DNA of 64,000 nucleotides from positions 132,259,241 through 132,323,240 of the forward strand of contig CM031858.1 of assembly GCA_018697195.1 (NCBI GenBank). Direction: 5' to 3'. The notes under the pieces were generated by a model, which saw only the letters and a program-made list of their open reading frames with translations, did no database searches and was not told the DNA's origin. The translations under genes and the position numbers were made by a program. Positions 1 through 13,103 of the stretch are shown piece after piece. Positions within the stretch are counted from its first letter, which is position 1; the number at the start of each line of letters is the position of its first letter. The stretch is from Certhia americana. Taxonomy: Eukaryota > Chordata > Aves > Passeriformes > Certhiidae.

Positions 1-80
1 AACAAGTGTGAAGGAAATTAGGAAATCACTGGAAGGATGCAGGGTTTAAAGAGGATTTTCAGGTTTCTCGTTGTTTGGAC

Positions 81-103
81 TTTTTTTTTTTTTTTTTTTT
101 TTT
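81..103. repeat. poly-T run, 23 nt
   Basis: An uninterrupted run of 23 T. On the minus strand it could be the A-tail of an old retrocopy, but the flank at 104-200 shows no polyadenylation signal or recognisable gene sequence, so it is listed only as a simple repeat. Confidence 0.9.
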
Positions 104-1492
104 GCGGAAGATATGTGTGTTGGAGGTTTCAGCTCTGCTCAAATCAGAGATATTTTTTCATACACGTTACTGTAATATACATGAAAATTTTCATCTTAAA
201 AGAGAGTGGAAACAATATTCAGAAAAAAACCCCAGGAATCTGCTCTCTTCTTAATTAAAAAGACTTGCTCCAAGGCAACTATTTCTGAGCAGTTGTTTGT
301 TTGTGTCATGTGTTTTGCCAATACACCATTTTCCTTCCTCCAAACACTGCCTTCCATTCTCAGATCTTCAGTGTCTATAATTCACAGCAGTAAAGAGAAA
401 AAGGAGCAGCCTTCAATTTCTCTGCTTAGAGTTTAGGCTGTTTCATACAGCATTTCATTTCTGCTTCTACTCTTTGTTGTTCACCAGAGATACTGCTGCA
501 AAATAAAGCATTTGACTGCAGTTTTGCTCTCTCTATTGCCATAATCATCCTTCTAAATAAGTGTGTTTGCCACACTGTGTGGTTCTCTAACAAAACAGCC
601 TGGGGATTCTTGGTTAAATCTGAGCTCATGGTTAAATAATACTTTTATACACGCTTAAGTGACAGGTGAATACAATCATTGCAATTAAAACTGTCTTTGA
701 GAGCTATGGAAGAGGACGAAAAGCTGCAGGGAAGTGTCTGCTGAAGAACCAAGCTTCTTGTTTAGCAAAAAAATTAAATTTGTGCTTTTTTTGTGTTTGC
801 TTTTATAGAGGCAGTCGTAGTGGTCACATTTTCAAAGAGGTAACAATTATATGAATTATAGTTCAGGTTTTATTAAAATATTTTAAAGTAAGAGCACCAC
901 ACTTAATTCAACATGTGGGGAATTTTTTTGTTGCAGCTAGTTCACTTATTCCCACTGCTAATGACTCAGTTCTGGCATTAAAGCCCCTTTCCAGGCTTTC
1001 ACAACTATTATTTTTGGCAGCTGATACTGCCCAGAGCTACCATCTTTGCTTAAACTTATCCAGATCAGGCATTAGTAATAAACCCCCTAGAAAAAATAAA
1101 GCTAGATATGTAGAAATCAAAGATTCTAAGTCAACTAAGTCTTTTGCAAGCTTCAAACTAGAAAGCTTACAGTTTGTGTAGTTCCAAAGCATGAGCTGTA
1201 TTTTGTATAGGCAATCCAATCACATAATGTGTGTCCTTGATTTCTTATCTCAAATGTGCAGATGACACTTTGAAACATACTGTCTCTTGCTCTGGTAGAT
1301 TTCTTGACATATTACAGCATAGTTAGAAAAAATTGTAAAAAAATAAAGAGGAATAATCTTTTCTGCTTGCTGACCAGTCTACATTAACTGTTCAGTGATG
1401 TTTTTTCTGGCTGCTCATACTGCTGAGTTCAGCAATCATTCCTGTGCCTTTCCAAATTTTTCATAATTCACTTTAAAAGTTGTCATGCCATA

Positions 1493-1720
1493 TACAGAAT
1501 CATAGGATGGGTAAGGCTGGAAGGATCCACAGTGGATCCTCTGGTCCAATCTCTGTTCAAGAAGGGTCGTCCCAGAGCAATGGTACAGGATTGCATCCAG
1601 GTGGTTCTTGAATATCTCCAGGGGGACTCTGCAATCTCTCTGAGTCACCCACACAATAAAGAAGTACTTCCTCATACTCAGATGAAACTTCCAATGTGTT
1701 CATTTCTACCATAGTCTGAA
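1493..1720 (-). mobile_element. CR1 LINE 3' fragment, antisense
   Basis: The plus strand reads as the reverse complement of a CR1 3' end. It starts with the diverged terminal octamer region (acagaatcataggatgg), followed by the typical 'aaggctggaaggatcc', 'catccaggtggttcttgaatatctcc' order and the 'aagaagtacttcctcat' block. The copy is strongly diverged and 5'-truncated, as most avian CR1 copies are. Ends are approximate to about 10 bp. Confidence 0.8.
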
Positions 1721-4700
1721 GACAAGTTATGAAGTTATTACTTCTTTGTGGCATAATTGTTTTCATCATTTTACTTTGCCATCATTTCCTCAAGAGGAGT
1801 TTCAATAGATCTACCACCTAGTGAGTGGGTGGAAATACTGAAGTACGATTGTTTGTTGGGTTTTTTTAACAGGATGTGTGAAATCCAGTTTAGGTTTTTT
1901 CAAGCATTGCTCTGCCTTTTTTTAGATTCTTTATTTTCAGTCTCTCTATATTATTTTCCTCTATCCTTATTCATACTTTTATGGGTTTTGTATTGTAGAG
2001 CCACTTAAAAAATGTCTTACTGTAGTCTTAAACTTGTTCTTCCAGCTCATTAATTTTAGTGGGAATAGAATTTATCACCTTGCTTAGCCTTTTTTAAAAC
2101 ACCCATTACTATTTTAATCCAATTTTGTGAGATTCTCATTAAGAAAAGAGTTCTGTTTTGACTTGTAATCTAAGAGAAATAAACATGCTAAATATGATAG
2201 CTTTGTGAGACTTTCGTTGAACACGTGTTACTCAGTAACATTGATAAGAAAAGGTAATTCAGATTTTGATAGACATGAGGAAGCACAAGACAAAACCAAG
2301 TATTCAAATATATTAAATCAGGTTCCTAAAAGAATGTCAAGGTATTTTAGGGACTGAGATTTAAAAGTATGCAGAAATAAATAGTGCTGTATGTAAAGTA
2401 TCTATGCAACCATGAAAGGCTGCAGCCTTTTGTCAGAAATGAAACAGATCCTTTTATAATTCCAAGACTTCATGCTATAGGAAATATATGCCAAGTAGTA
2501 CAGTATTTAACTAAACTCAAATGTTTTATCACCATTGGAGATTGTGAAGGTTTAAAAAACAGAAGTGTGTGAGTGCTCCACAACGTAGTATAAAAGACAG
2601 CAGAGGATGGAAGATGCTCCTTCTTGGGAGTTCTTTGGATGTATCCAATGCATCCATAATTGGAGGGGAGGAACATTGCTGTGGTAGGGTAGTAGTCTTG
2701 AGTGTTTGTCCACAGGCATTAAACATTCAAATAAATTAACACTGAGAAGTTCTGAAAAAAAGTATTGTGGCACTAAGAGCAAAAAGAATTGTGTGATCTT
2801 TAGTGTGACCTTGAAATATGACCACAAATTTACCATGGGTTTTTTTTACTGCTGCTGTTGTGCACAGCACTATTGTACAGTTAGCAACAGAGAACCAAGA
2901 TGTTTTCTGGGTCGTCAAGCCCAGCCTTCTCCCACTGGGGCAATGCTTATTATTTTCTCTATCTGATTAACAAATCAAGCTTTTAAAAGCAACTCTCATG
3001 AACACCGAGGCTGTCCTTATCTTTTTCTGTACGATTTCTAGCCTTACACTTTATTCACAGGGCAAAACAATTTTGACAAGAAATTTCTACAAACCTTTCT
3101 TCTATTAAATGTTGTTCTCCTGAAGTGTCTGGATGGAACAATTATGTTCCTCTTGTTAATTTCATTTAGTCTTCAATTCTCCACAGCAAGAGTTAATACA
3201 GTTTTAAGAGGAAGATTTGGAAACATGATATACTCCGGATGAGTCCCCACTGATGTCTTATACAAATCAATTAGTATTTGTCCCTCACTTTTGGAAATAT
3301 CTCACCTGATGTCTCTCAAGATGATATTTGCTTTTTCCAGGCTTCATAATACTGCCTCACACTTCTCCAACTGACATTTACAGATCTTCACCCTTTCCAA
3401 TTGAATATGCAGCTTACAAACAAATGTGTTATCTTTACACATATGACATGGGTTTTGATGTTAAATCAATACGTTTGTCTCACACTCTAGTCTTCAAAAT
3501 TAAATCTTCTTTCCTGATTGATACTGCTGTGGTACTCTCTGTTATATACACTACTGGCATCAGAGATTTACTGGCAGTTATCAGATAATTTTTGTCCTAC
3601 ATCTTGAACTAAAAAAAAATTTAAGTGACTGTGGTTGCTTTTTTGGTCTTCACATATCATTGTGGCTTGACAGATGTAGTTAAAATCCACCATTCAGGCT
3701 CTGTGGTTCCACATGTTAATTCCTCCAGAATTCTTTGGTGATTATTTATGTTCCTTTGCCCTCCCCAGCTTGAACCATTGAGCTCCCTGAATTTTCCTTC
3801 TTAACCTTCATTCCTGTTAATTAATCAGCTTACTGTCATCTCCATCTGCATTATAATCTTTACTAAATAACAAGGAAGAATGTTTACAAAATTTTTTCTA
3901 CATTTGCTTGCATCTCTGGCACATTCTTATTACTTTTTTCCTGGTTATTTATGTAGGTATGTCTGTACACAGAGATAAAACAGATAATAACATATACATT
4001 TTTTCTTACTATTTCCTTCATGACAGCTTGACTTTTAGTAATTCTTGAGCATGTACATCTGTCATACCTGTGGATTTCCATATCTTAATTCTAAAATCTT
4101 CGTAGCCAACTGAGTTTTCATTTGTTCTAAATTCATATTCTTATTCACTTTTTTCCTATTACCAAAAATTTTAAAAAATTTAAAAAACCCAAGACGCCAA
4201 GGATACAACCCTTTAGGATTTATACTTTTACTGAAATTGCTTTTCTATTGCCTTAAGAAATGTATATAATAACTTTCTCTCCAATTCAGTGATACATCCT
4301 GAAATAATTCAAATGGATTATTTGCAAATTTAAATTTAAGGATGGAAATAAACAGAAGCCACTATGTATTTATTTGGTTTCATTTGCCTTTATTTGTCTA
4401 AATAGTTCTTGAAAGAAAAGATCATATGCTTACAAGTGCTACATTATTTCACCCAGGATTTTTAGCAATGTGTTGGCCCACCACAAAGTGTTATGTTGTC
4501 TATTATAATTTTTTCTCTGCATTACTGATTATTTTAATAAACTTTAATTTTCCTATGTAGTAAAACTAAAACAATGAGTTAAAAAAAATTGATGATGACT
4601 AGAATGTCTTTGATATCATGATATGTAGATATCTGATGGATTTTTTGGCTGCATAATACAAATAATGTTTAGGTTAATTGTCTTTGTTATTCATGACTTC

Positions 4701-4944
4701 CTGTGGAACAAGCAGCTATTTTTGTACAGAGGAAGAGAAAGTTGGAAGTGTTAGTCTGCAGTGATGTTCTGAAAACATTTTCATTTAAGACAAGACAATA
4801 ACTGAGTAATGGTTACAGTTAAGATTTTCTATATGACCATTTACTTTATAGTTTAATTAGTTTTACGCTTTCAGCATGTAAATCAAAATGTATTATATTT
4901 GTAACCAAGCATAAAGTAATTTTGCCTTCTCCCTTTTATCACAG

Positions 4945-5141
4945 GTTCCTTGCAGCTTGGAGTACTGGGATGAGCTTCAGAAATCATTTGTTGCATTCCG
5001 GGAATTCAGTCTCTCAGAAAGCAAAGTCTGTGAACTGCATCTGCCCAGTGTCAGCCTTGTGAGTGATCAGAAGGAGCTCATAGCCTCTGACCTGTGGAGG
5101 ATTGTCCTCAACAGCAGCCAAAATGTGGCTGATGACCAAAG
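4945..5141 (+). CDS. VPS13B: VPS13B coding exon 1 of 22 in window
   Basis: 197 nt, window residues 1-65 plus two bases of the next codon. The acceptor is a pyrimidine-rich tract ending in cacag at 4944; the donor is gtaatt at 5142. It reads from GTT CCT TGC AGC into LEYWDELQKSFVAFREFSL and ends in VADDQ. The two leftover bases (ag) join the first base of the exon at 12922 to give Ser, which fits human VPS13B in this region. It belongs to the stretch before the adaptor-binding repeats. The phase at its left edge is 0 if the acceptor is right; the preceding exon is not in the window. Confidence 0.93.
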
Positions 5142-8100
5142 GTAATTTTAAAGGAGGAGGGAAAAAGACATCTAATGCTACACTCCTGAGAAATCTGTTT
5201 CAAGAGACTTAGAAATTAGGATAGTTTTTGTGTAAGCCATAAGAGTAGTTAGTCCTGCACGAGCTTCAGACTGTGGCTCACCTTCACACAAGCGTATGGA
5301 GTGTGCACAAAAAGAGCTTTCCTTTAGGTTCATAGGCAGCCTGGCAGCATCATAACCATCCATTTTTTGAATACAAGGCTTACTGAAAAGTGCAGACAAA
5401 CAAGTCCTGAGACCTCTTAGCTGCATGAGACAGTAGAATCAGCTAATTAACAAAAGAAGGCTTAGGTGCAATCCATTCTATAATGTAGTCATAAACATGC
5501 TTCTATGCAATACTTACGCATCACCTTGAGTCTCTCCTCAGTGCAAGTCAATGACTATTTTAAAAACATTGAAAAAAATGTTATTCTTTCAACTGCATTA
5601 TTATTCACACAGATTGTTTATTATGGTAACGGAAAAAAAAAATTAGTCAGTGGTTTTAAACTCTTGTGGTCCATTTTTCATTATGTTTACAGCTAGAAAC
5701 ACTGTGCAATGACAGGTATTCACTCTTTGCATTCATTCAGTTTTTGTTAATATGTAGAGTAAAAGAAATGAGTACAAGTTCTGTCCAGAAACAGTAGTGG
5801 AATTACTTTCAAAGACCTGCTTAGCATTTTATATTTAAAGCAGAAAACCAAAAATTACTCTCTTGGATCATTGGTAATTGCTGATTCTTTTGCTTGTTTA
5901 TGAACCCAAGCTTCAATGAATATGTGGCATCCATTTTTGTGTTGAACAAAGATACAGAATTCAGAGAAATCAGGGAATATAAGCATGGCTAACAAAATCA
6001 ATGAAGAAAATTAAACATCTGGTTTCCATTAATAGTATCAGGTTGGAAATGATTTCTTGATGTTAATTGTGAAAGAATGCATTTTCATCATTGAGAAGTT
6101 AAGTGTTTTAGACAAGGTTAATTCCTCTGAATGTGGGACCCTGGCAGAATTGCCTTCCTGGTCAGCTTAACACCACAGAAATGTGAACTCGGTGGGAACT
6201 GGAAATGATGTAGTGAAATTTAGTAGGGTTTTTTCATCAAGGCATTTAGCACTGTAGTCATGTTTATTGTTTTCTGCTCGAGTAGGGTTTATCACTATGT
6301 GCAGTGTTTCATTCAGGGACCTCTGATAAGCTAATGAGCTGTAATTGTTCAGAAACAACAGGAATTAAACGGAAGCATTTGCACTTCACTGCACAAGGAT
6401 AGCAGGAGAGGAATGAAGGCAGCAAAAAACATTTACCTCACTACTGAAGCATTTGAAGGTAAATAAACAGAAGAGAAGGAGGGAAGTCAAAGAAAGTTTC
6501 CTTGAACTGACACCTACCTGTCCAGAGGCTGCAGAGTCACTAGTCCTGATACTTTTGTTGGCCTGGGGAGTTCATAATAGCTTTAAGAAGTAAAGTTAGT
6601 TTACATGAACTAACAGTAGACTAGAAATTTAAAGATTTGTATAGGTCAGGGTAAACTCCAGAAGCCAGAAACCCGTGGTTTTATATAAGGAAACCCTCTG
6701 ATTTCAATCAGAGAAGAGAAAAAGTTATATTCCCTGCCTCAGCAGTGTTTTTAATTTGGAGGCATGGGTTTGCTCTCATGAGACCACACCTGAAATACTG
6801 TCTAGTTCTTGGGGTCCCAAACTTCAGAAGGATGTGGACCTGCTGGAGTGATTCCAGAGAATAGCCACAAAGATGATCAGAGGGCTGGAGCATCTCTCCC
6901 GTGAAAACAGACTGAAAGACTTGGAGTTTTTCAGTCAGAGGAAAAAGCAGCTCCAAAGAGACCTTAAAGCAGCATTTCAGCACCTAAAGAAAGCTGGAGA
7001 AAGACTTTTTACAAGGACATGTAGTGATAAGGGGGAATGGATTTAAGCTGAAAGAGGGCAGGTTTAGATTAGTTATTAGGAAGAAATTCTTCACTGTGGG
7101 GGTGGTGAGGCACTGGAATAGGTTGTCCAGAGAAGCTATGGATGCCTCATCCCTGGAGGTGTTCAAGGCCAGGCTGGGTGGGACTTTGACCATCCTGGTC
7201 TAGCATGAGTTGTCATTGCCCTTGGCAGGGGTGTTGGAACTATCATCTTTAAAGTTCCTTCCAACCCAATCCAATCCATTGTTCTATGATAAAAATTCAA
7301 ACTGATCTCTCTTAACTTCAAACAAAGCTGCACTGCAAGCTTTCTTAAGGATGGCTGCAGGAAGGACTGGTGTGGAAGAAGTAGTCTTGGCCAGTCTGGA
7401 GTGATCCTTCTCAGAAGAACTTAATGGGTTAAAACAAGAGCAGCTGTTCCTCAGATACAAGGCTTTGACCTGTGGTGTTTGAGGCACAGTGGCTTTTTCT
7501 TGGAGACAGAGCAAACATGCCAGCAACATGTCACTGACCTGGGGGTTTTGAGACAGTGCCCAAGAACTGAATGTGTATGGTTACAGCTACAGAACAAATT
7601 GAAGGTAATGATTAGGCCCTAAGGGAGCATATTCTGATAAAGGGAAGCCTTGTGGAGGAGGTGATGACAGAAACTGTGGACCTGCAGAGAAGACAAACCT
7701 TTCTAGATGTCTAGTGGCTTATAGGAAGTTCACATTGGCAGTAACTTTGCTGAAACTGTGGCTTCATCAAACATACTGCTGCTGGTATGGAAGAATTTTC
7801 ATCAAGCCCTCTGAAATATGTTCTAGATTCTGCTTAACCAAAAAATGCCAAACTTTGTTGGTTTTGAGAGAGAGACAGTGCCCACGTTGTGGTAAATGTC
7901 AAAGTCTTGCTCCTAAAGCAAGCATTTAACATGGGATTTTGCACACTTGTGGGAAGAGCCTCAAGGCTTAATGCCTGTGCTGAGTGTTAAACCAGGGAAT
8001 TCTAATGCTGAGGGATCTGTGAGAGTAAGAAACAAAGGCTGTATAAAAGTTGAGCCTCAGTTTTCCTTACACCCATGATGATTTGACATCAATTACATGC

Positions 8101-11100
8101 TGCAACTGTATGATTGATTAGCAATTATAATACACTATTAATTGTGAAGTATAAAAATTCTTAGTTTATTCCTTATTAATTCCTGAAGTTTATCTTCTTA
8201 GTTTGATATTGCATTTTGGATCAGACTCTAATTGCTGCCATATGCGTGCAGCTGCTGCTCAATGATAATATTTTTTGCTTGAAATTCTGCAGGTTTGGGG
8301 GTTTTTTTTTTGTGGTAACCTCTGTGATATGCAAATAGTAGAGAACTGATCCGTTGTGGTTTAGTACTTTATTACTTATTCCTAGCATTGGTTATAAGGT
8401 TTGAAATTTAGATGTCTCATGTGACAGGAAAACAACAAGGTTTCTGAGAAGTTGTGGATTCAGCTGATAGGATGAGCAGTAGCTGGCAGGCTGAAATTGA
8501 GCAGCCAGTAATGAATATGCAAAGATGTCATGATTCATATCCTGTGGTATGCAAGCTCTTCTGAGATTGATCAGGAACTAACTGGAAGTATAAAATTAAG
8601 GAGCTATCCAATGAAGGGCATAATATATCCATGTATGTTGTTTATTTTTGAGAATTTTGTATCCCATTAATTATTTCAATGTATGTATAAGGTTTGCATG
8701 AACATTTATGGAAGTTTATTCAATGAATGAACAAATTTGAAGTACTAAGTGAAATAATTTAGCATCTCCTTGGGGATGTAGTACAGTGTTTATGAAAGAA
8801 ATCATATATGGCATAAATGACTGTTTATTTAAGACTTTAAAACAGGGGATTACAAGGAAATTATCACAGAATAAATTATTTTTATGGGTTGCATTTGCCT
8901 GTTGCAGGACTAACAAATCATAATAGAAATTGCTTTTTAAGCTCTGTTTGGTTGATGAGGCACTAAAGCCCCTTCCTGGTTTGATTCATAATTTTTTTTG
9001 TTTAAATGGGTTACATTACAAGATGTTTTATATATTTGTGCATCTTCTGTGTAATTTAAACAGTATTTTTATAATTACTGACATACTAATGTAAAATAGT
9101 AATTGAAAGTGCCTTAAGATACAAACCATGAAACAAGTACAAAAACTTTTAAATAAGACTTAAATTGCTACTTTTTAAAAATTCAAGTGAGGAATCATGA
9201 TCATGTTTCTTGCTAATTGTTTCAGTTTTTATTCAAAGTAAATGATGTATTGGATTTTGACCTCTAACAATTTGAGTTCAGACCAGCATTTGAGTCATAA
9301 ATTAAATGAGTTAAGTGGTCTCTTTCTTCTTCCCAGTGGATATTTTCCCATGTTGTAGTTTCATCACAAATGGCAGTTTTGGTTTAAATATTCCTGTCTT
9401 AAAATAACAAGAATAATGCAGGTCACTGCTAAGTCATTGTTCTCAGTTGCCATATGTTTAACTTGAGCTGCTTTGCATGATGTGAAATATCATAATTTAT
9501 ATGACTTCAAATGTAGATATTTTCCATTTTAAGTATTCTGATCATTCCCAGCACTTTAAAAAAAAAATAAAAAAATAAAAAGGAAAGAATTTCTTGATAA
9601 AGTCAGATCAGTTTTATTTTTAACTTCCTCTGATTTTGCCACATTTCTTCTTTAGCATGATGTGCCAAACACAAAGTAGTAGAATCTGGTTTTTCCTCTT
9701 CTTTCACGGCTGAAAAATTGTGGACAGTCCACACTTCATTTTGTAGCTCCAAGGCAGCCATACAATGTGGTGGGTTTTATATCATATTCACTTGATGGAC
9801 AAATCTTGATTTTGCAATCACATGTTCTTCTGATATTAATGTTCCTACTGTCGTTCACCAAGACTTAATAGGAATTTTCTTGTATTTTCAGTTAACACTG
9901 CTTTATTTGCTGTTCGTGCACAGCATGTGAAAAAGGGCTGTATTTTTTTTCAGTTTTGTGCTCTCTGCAAAGCCAAAGGAGAAAGTGGCAGTGCTGCAGG
10001 TCTGATGGAAGTCTACCTAGACAAAAAGTTAAATGGGACTCAATTTAAAATCACAGGGTCATGGTAGTGACTATAATTTCTCTTTAAAACGTGTTCACTT
10101 ACATTATGACATTTTACTACAATTTTTTAAAGGAAATACTGCAATAATTCAATTGCTGCTTTTAGTGTATTTTGTACTGTAGCTGGTTTTTACTGTTACT
10201 GCATTCTTATTTCAATAATGACATGGCGGCTGTAATTCTGATTATGGTTTCTAGTTGAGTAAAAATCAAATGGACTCCCTTGCAGATAAAACAATCACAC
10301 TTGAGAAAAAGTCTGGGCAGATGGGAAAACACTGATGAAAGATCCTTATTGCCTTTCTTTTCAGATGGTTCCTAGAAGGCTATTTTCTCTCTGTAGAGAC
10401 TTCACCTTCTAAACCATGCATTAGGATGCACTGTCCTGCTCCTCTCAGTCCTCCATTGCCAGCATTTGTCCCTCCCTAGCAGGGGAGAGGATGCAAGGCC
10501 AGTTCTGCCCCATGGGGCATCATTGTCCCACCCTCATTTGCTGTTTTTCTCTGGTTAAGTTTTTAAGCATCTGGTTGGACTCTGAATTTTGCAGGGCTTC
10601 AGTGTTGGGCCTTTTTGGTTTCTAACTCCATCAGGAAACAAGAAGCAGCTTTGAATCTTTTTGTTCCCAACAATTTAAATTGCTGACTATTACCTCTGTG
10701 TGGTCTGTTGCCTGTAAGGCAGAAAAAATGAAGAAAAATAGGGCTTAATGCTTTACATTATCTCCCTGGTGTGAAGCTCCTGCCACATTTCCTTCTGCAT
10801 CAAGCATGTCCTGTTGCTGTCATCGTGATGTTTATGAGTGAGAAGTTACAAAAATGCTCAATGAATAAAAAGCAAATATATAAAATTTGACCAAGTAAGA
10901 AATTGGAAGGTTTAGTTTGTTTTTTATTCTGTGAAAATACGCATCTTCAAAACATATCAAAAGAAATAAAAAAATGCTTAATCACTGATAGGTGAGCCAA
11001 GAAATAGGTTTCTGAGGAAAAAGAAATATATATTTTCAGAATAAACCTCAAAAATCAGAAATAAATTTCCTTCCTCTTTACTGCAATCAGTGTTACAGCT

Positions 11101-12921
11101 GTTTATGAAATTAAGTATTAATTCAGAATATCCAGGTTCAATTCCTTTTTTTTTAAATTCTTCATAGTTTAGTTAACATTTGTTTGCACTCATCTACCAT
11201 AACAGAAAACTGTTTTCATTTCATATGTTCTTGAATTTCTGTTTCTAATCAAAATGCAACAAGCAAAATCTTAAAATATTAATAGTTACTTTGAGAGAAC
11301 TAACCAGTTTTGCAGATTCAAAAGTACTTAGTTGTCTAAATCAGCATATGAAATTTTATCCTTTTGGATTTGCTTCCTTCGTTTGTTCCAGTAATCTGAG
11401 AAATGTCCATGCCAGAACAAAGTAAAGCATCCTATCTCTTTGTTATCCAGTCCCATAGATATTTTATCCTGTGAACACAAAGAATGATTTTATTTCCAAA
11501 GGTGCCAATTCTCAAAAGGCCTACTACTTTTGGAATGTAAACAATTTAAACAGGTAAAGAAGCACAGGAAAGCAGCTAAAATTCTGATTAAGTAGTTTGT
11601 CTTTCATACTTTACTGACCTAATCCATTCTTAATATCCTGTCATGATTCCTTGATAATTAGCTAATCTTAGTTGGGTTTTACTGCTGCATAAGTATTTTA
11701 TGTCCACAAGTCCTAAATTGGATTTAAGCACTATAAATAAATACTATACTAGATGGTTCCTGCAACGCTAAATAATACTGATCAATTTACCTATCCATGG
11801 AATTCTATGCATTTGCAGCTGAACATTTGGAGTACCTACTGTATTTGTGCATAATTTTGAAGTAAAACACATTGCATGATGAAAAATCTGTCCTAAAAGC
11901 TTAAGGTATGTTGCTTGGAAAGCCGTTTTTCAAATCTAAACTTATGTTTTAATTTAAAATATCTTTGAAATGCTAATTGCAGTGACTTTATGGTGATTTA
12001 TAAAAACTAATGACTTTCTGACAAAAATATTAAGTTGACCTTAGTCCACCTTTCATTAAATTTTGTTTTTAAAATCAAGACAGTATTTGAGAATGTGATT
12101 GTAATTCTCTTGAATCAAGTCTAAACTTTTAAACTAAAACCCTTGAGAGCCAGACTTCAAAGGGAGTGAGAAAAGGAACATTAATGATAGTTTTGGCTAA
12201 ATTAGAAAGTTTATTTGTACTTCTGTGGTGTCTTAGCAGCTCATAGAATTGTGATGTAGTGTTAGTTTCTCTCAAGAGACTGAAAGATAATGCTTGGAAA
12301 TTCATGGTGTTAGGAGCCAAGCTATGGAAAAAAATCAGGAGGGTGGCACTTTAAATGTATAGTTAATATGTTGTAATAGATGCTAGTAAAGGGCTCCAGA
12401 CTGAGGTTATAATACTTGGAGATTATTTTTGAATTACGATTTTAGAGTGTGAAGGGCAAAGAAAATAAAGCTTACAAAGACTAGGGGTCCATGCATAGAA
12501 GTAGTTTGATGGTTGCAAGTTGGTTTCCTTAAAATCAAGTGGAAAATAACAAATCATTCTCTTGACCAGATGAACTTTCATCTCATTTTTATAGCTTTAA
12601 TAACAATAATATACTCTGTTCAGCTTTTTCAACAATTAAAGATACCTGGCATATTATGGTTTTATTTTCTGCAAATAGGCTTTGTGTTTGTGGTTCAAAT
12701 ATTTGGGATTTTTGAAATTGAAAGGGTAGTTTGATAAAAGCATGGATGGATTGCAATCTTGTCTGTTACAGTCTGCTTTGGAAAAAGTACAGCCACTGGC
12801 ATTAGCAGTTAAAATAAAATCATGATGTTGTCTGTATCAGAAAATGAGTGTGGAATGTCATCAATTCCTGCTGTAAAGCTGCAAAATCCTGAAGTACTAC
12901 TTTGTTATCTTCCTTCTGCAG
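5142..12921 (+). other. VPS13B: VPS13B intron, 7.8 kb
   Basis: Long AT-rich intron. Its one recognisable element is the sense CR1 fragment at 6755-7290. The rest is unique-looking sequence with short A/T runs (for example around 8301 and 9560). I see no exon or RNA gene in it. Confidence 0.85.
6755..7290 (+). mobile_element. CR1 LINE 3' fragment (ORF2 end plus 3' UTR), sense
   Basis: This is the longest transposon piece in the window. In order it carries the CR1 blocks 'gaccacacctgaaatactg', 'acaaagatgatcagagggctgg', 'ctttttacaaggacatgtag', 'ttaggaagaaattcttcactgtg', 'ggtggtgaggcactggaa', 'tcatccctggaggtgttcaag', and the 3' end 'ccttccaacccaatcc' with a last octamer-like ttctatgat at 7290. 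These match the C-terminal reverse-transcriptase region and 3' UTR of chicken-type CR1. It is 5'-truncated and has no open frame. The left border is fuzzy. Confidence 0.92.
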
Positions 12922-13103
12922 CTCAGAAAGTGAATCTGGCTCCCAAAGTGCATGTGACCAGCTTGTAACCCCCACGGCATTAGCAGCTTGTACCAGAGTT
13001 GACTCCTGTTTTACTCCTTGGTTTGTGCCATCACTAAGTGTGTTGATCCAATTTACCTGTTTGGAAGTCCACCTATGCCATCATCTTGATCAACTCGGCA
13101 CAG
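12922..13103 (+). CDS. VPS13B: VPS13B coding exon 2 of 22
   Basis: 182 nt, window residues 66-126. The acceptor is tccttctgcag at 12921; the donor is gtatgt at 13104. The first base completes a Ser codon; one base (g) is left at the end and joins 'ca' of the next exon to give Ala. The peptide contains GSQSACDQLVTPTALAAC and ends CHHLDQLGT, both near-identical to human VPS13B as I recall it. It starts with a short Ser/Glu-rich linker (SSESESGS) that is probably flexible. Confidence 0.95.

Larger units (their letters stand above)
1..4944 (+). other. VPS13B: VPS13B intron (3' part)
   Basis: AT-rich sequence ending in the acceptor at 4941-4944. It holds a 23-T run near its left end and an antisense CR1 fragment at about 1493-1720. 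I found no exon here: no stretch combines splice sites with recognisable VPS13B protein, and the open frames present are short and AT-driven. Confidence 0.8.

Noticed and set aside
81..103. Processed pseudogene ending in the poly-T/poly-A run
   Set aside because: No gene-like sequence, polyadenylation signal or target-site duplication visible next to it.
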